DNA from: a bacterium
GTDB taxonomy: Bacteria > Patescibacteriota > Minisyncoccia > Sungbacterales > HO2-52-23
Reading direction: 5' to 3'
Length of the DNA: 39,041 nucleotides
Assembly: GCA_030697525.1 (NCBI GenBank)
Contig: JAUYPW010000011.1
Location: 1-39,041 of the forward strand
The translations under genes and the position numbers were made by a program. This document shows positions 36,279 through 39,041 of the stretch, one piece after another. The notes beneath the pieces are model-generated. The model saw only the letters and a program-made list of their open reading frames with translations, was not told the DNA's origin and searched no databases. Position 1 is the stretch's first letter; each line of letters starts with the position of its first letter.

Positions 36279-37184
36279 CTATTTAGCAAATATCTTTTTT
36301 GAAATTAGGTAACCCTTGCAATGCTTCAAAACCCCCAAATAAGAAACTATGTTTATATTATTTGCTCGTCTTAACAACCTTTTCTTTGTCCTCGTCCGCA
36401 AAACTCTGTGAGTTGGCATAACCACATAACCGAGAAAATCTATGCCCTGGCAATACTTGCGGATAATAATTTTATCCGGATGCGGGGTTAGTTTTAAGTT
36501 ATCAGCCAAAAAATTATTTATTTTATTTACTGTTTCCATTAAATGCCCGACAGTATAACCCAAAATAATAAAATCATCACAGTAGCGAATATAATATCTT
36601 TCTTTTAAGCCATGCTTAATAAATTGATCTAGCTCGTTAAGATAAATGTTGGCAAATAACTGGCTGGTCACATTGCCCAAAGGTAACCCTTTGTTAAAAC
36701 TTTTTATTATTTTCTCAATCAACCAGACCGCATTACCATCTTTTATTTTACTCGAAATAAGCTTAATCAGAGTTTGATGGTCTACCGAATCAAAAAACTT
36801 TCTGATGTCGCACTTTAAGACAAAGATATTTCTCGTATTATTGTAGCTCAATTTTCCGCAGAATGTTTCTAAACGATTCACGGCTCGGTGAGTGCCTTTG
36901 TCTATTCGGCAGGAGTAAGAATCAAATATAAAGTTTTTATCAAATACATGGTAAAGAACCCTGAAAACAGCGTGATGCACCAACCTGTCGCGGACAGTGG
37001 CCCTATGAATATGTCTCAATTTGGGATCAGTCACATAAAAAGGCGTGTAAAAGCCATGTTGATAGGTTTTAGTCCTCAATTCGTGGTGGAGTTGAAACAG
37101 ATTGTTTCCCAAGTTAAACTCAAACTCTTGAACATCCAGCCGTTTTCTTTTGCCTTTTTTGAATTCTCGCCAGGCCAAGAACAA
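36279..37184 (-). CDS. DGR-type reverse transcriptase (5' end uncertain; homologous-looking frame extends upstream to about 37249)
   Basis: 'FVLKCDIRKFFDSVDH', 'GLPLGNVTSQLFANIYLNELDQFI', 'YYIRYCDDFIIL' (YxDD box), 'LGYVVMPTHRVLRTRTKKRLLRR'. Adjacent to TR, VR and an Avd-like gene. Confidence 0.93.
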   Translation of the reverse strand: MFLAWREFKKGKRKRLDVQEFEFNLGNNLFQLHHELRTKTYQHGFYTPFYVTDPKLRHIHRATVRDRLVHHAVFRVLYHVFDKNFIFDSYSCRIDKGTHRAVNRLETFCGKLSYNNTRNIFVLKCDIRKFFDSVDHQTLIKLISSKIKDGNAVWLIEKIIKSFNKGLPLGNVTSQLFANIYLNELDQFIKHGLKERYYIRYCDDFIILGYTVGHLMETVNKINNFLADNLKLTPHPDKIIIRKYCQGIDFLGYVVMPTHRVLRTRTKKRLLRRANNINIVSYLGVLKHCKGYLISKKIFAK

Positions 37185-37239
37185 GTTTTCTAAAGAAATA
37201 ACCTCATCAAAAATATTATGGAAGATTTTCCCATTAAAG

Positions 37240-37249
37240 CCCCCCCCCC
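37240..37249 (-). repeat. Poly-G10 homopolymer (poly-C on +) at the 5' end of the RT frame
   Basis: TTAAAGCCCCCCCCCCTACGG on the + strand: ten consecutive C. Confidence 0.9.
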
Positions 37250-37267
37250 TACGGAGTTAATGTAAGT

Positions 37268-37603
37268 TTGGTGCATAAGATAAGTGAATTTTACAAACAG
37301 GTTTATTCTTTATCCGGCAAAATAGACAAAAGAGATAAATTCGGGATTTGGCTGAAAATAGAAAATTCATGTCTAGAAACTTTACGTTTAATAATCAAAG
37401 CTTCTTTTACCAACAAATTGGGCAAATTGCCATTATTGGATTCGGCTAGAACAGAAATTGAAGTGCTTAAAAGATTGCTGACCATAGCCCACGAGCTCAA
37501 GATTATCCAGACCAACTATTATTTACAACTGGAATCCGATTTGCAGGAAATCTCTAAAATGACTAACGGTTGGATAAGATATTTAACACAAAAGGAGCAT
37601 TAG
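37268..37603 (+). CDS. Avd-like four-helix-bundle accessory protein of the DGR
   Basis: 'ISEFYKQVYSLSGKIDKRDKFGIWLKIENSCLETLRLIIKASFTNKLGKLPLLDSARTEIEVLKRLLTIAHELKIIQTNYYLQLESDLQEISKMTNGWIRYL' matches the bacterial Avd / 23S-IVP-like pattern. TTG or GTG start. Confidence 0.85.
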   Translation: MVHKISEFYKQVYSLSGKIDKRDKFGIWLKIENSCLETLRLIIKASFTNKLGKLPLLDSARTEIEVLKRLLTIAHELKIIQTNYYLQLESDLQEISKMTNGWIRYLTQKEH

Positions 37604-37613
37604 CTCCTTTTGT
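37588..37613. terminator. Perfect 11-bp stem-loop at the avd 3' end and TR 3' flank
   Basis: ACAAAAGGAGC-ATTA-GCTCCTTTTGT; overlaps the avd stop codon and lies 11 bp from the sense-strand 3' end of TR. Confidence 0.7.
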
Positions 37614-37624
37614 TGTGGAAACTT

Positions 37625-37738
37625 CTGACGGGAACGGAGGTTGCCGTTGGAGTTGTCAGGGTTGTACCAGTTGACCTTGAACTTGTCCCTGTTCCAGTTG
37701 GCGTTCGGCACATTGCCGTCCTGATTGCGAGAACCCGT
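37625..37738 (-). repeat. DGR template repeat (TR), 114 bp
   Basis: Gap-free 114-bp alignment to VR 38057-38170 with 20 mismatches, all at TR adenines on the minus strand. Would encode GSRNQDGNVPNANWNRDKFKVNWYNPDNSNGNLRSRQ (AAC-rich). Confidence 0.95.
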
Positions 37739-37767
37739 TTAATTGCCTGATTTCATCTATTATCACC

Positions 37768-37789
37768 GATAATTTTTTGCAAAATTATC
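37768..37789. other. Perfect 9-bp stem-loop on the 5' (sense) side of TR
   Basis: GATAATTTT-TTGC-AAAATTATC. Confidence 0.55.
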
Positions 37790-37984
37790 TGGGTTAGCCG
37801 CGAACACACGCGGATTTTTTTACGAAGCACCCCGATGTTAATCGGAAACCCTCTCTAAAACCAAACAAGCAGTTTCCTTTGTTGCGGCAAACCGCTACCG
37901 AGCATATAGAATTTATGTGCTTCGGCCAGTTGTATTAGCCAAAGTAATTTTATCAAAATTTTAAACATAAAGACATAAAGAAAA

Positions 37985-38011
37985 GAGGCGCAACATCGGA
38001 TGTTGCGCCTC
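37985..38011 (-). terminator. Hairpin/terminator downstream of the DGR target gene
   Basis: Minus strand: GAGGCGCAACA-TCCGA-TGTTGCGCCTC followed by TTTTCTTT; perfect 11-bp stem. Confidence 0.8.
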
Positions 38012-38044
38012 AAGGTTAAAAGAAAAAAGGTACAATGGAAAGAA

Positions 38045-38776
38045 TCAGGAAACTGCCTGACGGGAACGGAGGCCGCCGCCGGAGCCGCCAGGGTCGTACC
38101 AGTCGACCCCGAACTTGCCCCTGCGCCAGCCGGCGCACGGCACATCGCCGTCCTGATCGCGAGAACCCGTGCAGAGGGTGATATTATCTATGTCCGGGTG
38201 CTGGCCGGTCTCGTAAAAGTAGACGCCTTCATGAACCAGGCGTTCCAGCAAGGTTTCGGTGGTGAGACCCTCGGCCCTGATTTGGTTAGCCGACTTGTTT
38301 TTGTGCTCCTCGTCGGCCTCACGCCGATTGCGCACCCGAATGAAGTAATTCTGGACGGGTTCACGCTCGTTGAGACCCTGGGTAGCCGCGTCCAGATCGT
38401 CGATGTAACGCCAGCAGGGAAAGTGCTTCTCCAAAGCCCCGAGCATCTGGTTGGGCGTGAGGCCTTGGGGGATGCCGAGAACACGGGTAAAATCTCTCTC
38501 TGGTTCCGGAACTCTGGCACCCGAGAAATCAACTTCCAAACCGCAAAAATCGTGATAGAACTTCTGGAAAAAGACCATGGAATCAATGACAACTGGATCA
38601 ATGACAACTGGCGGGAAAATACCGACAATCTGCTCGGCCTTGCCCGACTTGGTGTTGGCCACTTCGGCGGCCATCTCGGGGGAGAATCCTTTCCTGCCCA
38701 GAGTGACCAGCATCTCGTGGACCTGACCCGCAGAAAACTCCGCGGGCTTGTAAATGCGGCTCGTGATGGTTTCCAT
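38045..38776 (-). CDS. DGR target protein with C-terminal C-type-lectin-like variable region
   Basis: Start ATG 38776 with GGAGGTGTGTG upstream; C-terminus 'VYFYETGQHPDIDNITLCTGSRDQDGDVPCAGWRRGKFGVDWYDPGGSGGGLRSRQAVS' contains the VR. Confidence 0.92.
   Translation of the reverse strand: METITSRIYKPAEFSAGQVHEMLVTLGRKGFSPEMAAEVANTKSGKAEQIVGIFPPVVIDPVVIDSMVFFQKFYHDFCGLEVDFSGARVPEPERDFTRVLGIPQGLTPNQMLGALEKHFPCWRYIDDLDAATQGLNEREPVQNYFIRVRNRREADEEHKNKSANQIRAEGLTTETLLERLVHEGVYFYETGQHPDIDNITLCTGSRDQDGDVPCAGWRRGKFGVDWYDPGGSGGGLRSRQAVS
38057..38170 (-). repeat. DGR variable repeat (VR), 114 bp
   Basis: Pairs with TR 37625-37738; 20 adenine-specific substitutions (18 A-to-G, 1 A-to-C, 1 A-to-T in sense orientation). 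Confidence 0.95.
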
Positions 38777-38894
38777 CACACACCTCCATAAAATAAGGTT
38801 TCAAGGGACTTTTATGACTCTATTTGAGCTTATTTATAAGTAAAGCATATGGATTATACCCTGTCAATGGTGGTGTAATTTTCATACATAAAAA

Positions 38895-39041
38895 CTAGAC
38901 CGTCATTATTTCTTTTTCTTTGTTTTTGGCGAGGTCTTCTATTTTTTTGTTTATTTCATCTACGGCTTTTTGCGCTTCATTTCGCTGGCGGAATTTTTGG
39001 TCCTCGGAAATTTCTTTGCTTTTTTCTTGGCGTTCTACCGA
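38895..39041 (-). CDS. frr: Ribosome recycling factor, C-terminal fragment (runs off the window)
   Basis: Minus-strand reading SVERQEKSKEISEDQKFRQRNEAQKAVDEINKKIEDLAKNKEKEIMTV*, typical RRF C-terminus. Confidence 0.85.
   Translation of the reverse strand, partial: SVERQEKSKEISEDQKFRQRNEAQKAVDEINKKIEDLAKNKEKEIMTV

Noticed and set aside
37869-37877. GCAGTTTCC in the TR-VR spacer, inverted relative to the sequence flanking VR (38048-38056)
   Set aside because: Only 9 bp; too short to claim a remnant repeat or regulatory pairing.
37855-38145. 96-aa minus ORF overlapping VR and the terminator
   Set aside because: Out of frame with the target, crosses the terminator hairpin and has low-complexity composition; likely spurious.
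38000-38791. 263-aa + strand ORF antisense to the DGR target gene
   Set aside because: Mirror of a GC-rich coding region; the minus-strand target has a Shine-Dalgarno, a terminator and the VR in the proper frame.
1-39041. CRISPR arrays, rRNA or tRNA genes
   Set aside because: No regularly spaced direct repeats and no recognisable tRNA or rRNA sequence noticed on reading; not exhaustively searched.

Overview
The window looks like a chromosome segment from a Candidate Phyla Radiation (Patescibacteria/Parcubacteria-type) bacterium. The calls come from reading the ORF translations and the nucleotide sequence; no searches were run. Housekeeping genes include ftsQ, alr, serS, lysS, greA, mrdA-mreD-mreC-mreB, proS, gap, a split transketolase, trxB, a bifunctional pgi/pmi, a Glu-type dehydrogenase, glutaredoxin, DsbA-like, rseP, tlyA and the 3' end of frr. 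Main finding: a complete diversity-generating retroelement (DGR) at about 36.28-38.78 kb, with a reverse transcriptase, an Avd-like helical protein on the opposite strand, a 114-bp template repeat (TR), and a target gene ending in a 114-bp variable repeat (VR). All 20 TR/VR differences fall on template adenines (sense orientation). A 10-bp poly-G tract lies at the 5' end of the RT frame, and one extra G would join an upstream ATG to the RT, so this could be an on/off switch or a sequencing error. Other notable items: an indoleamine 2,3-dioxygenase-like gene; a roughly 490-nt ORF-free, heavily structured region behind a consensus promoter (candidate ncRNA); foldback repeats placed just upstream of start codons; a run of four overlapping single-TM microproteins; a palindromic repeat apparently inserted in frame in alr; and a RelE-like toxin-antitoxin pair between the two transketolase halves.
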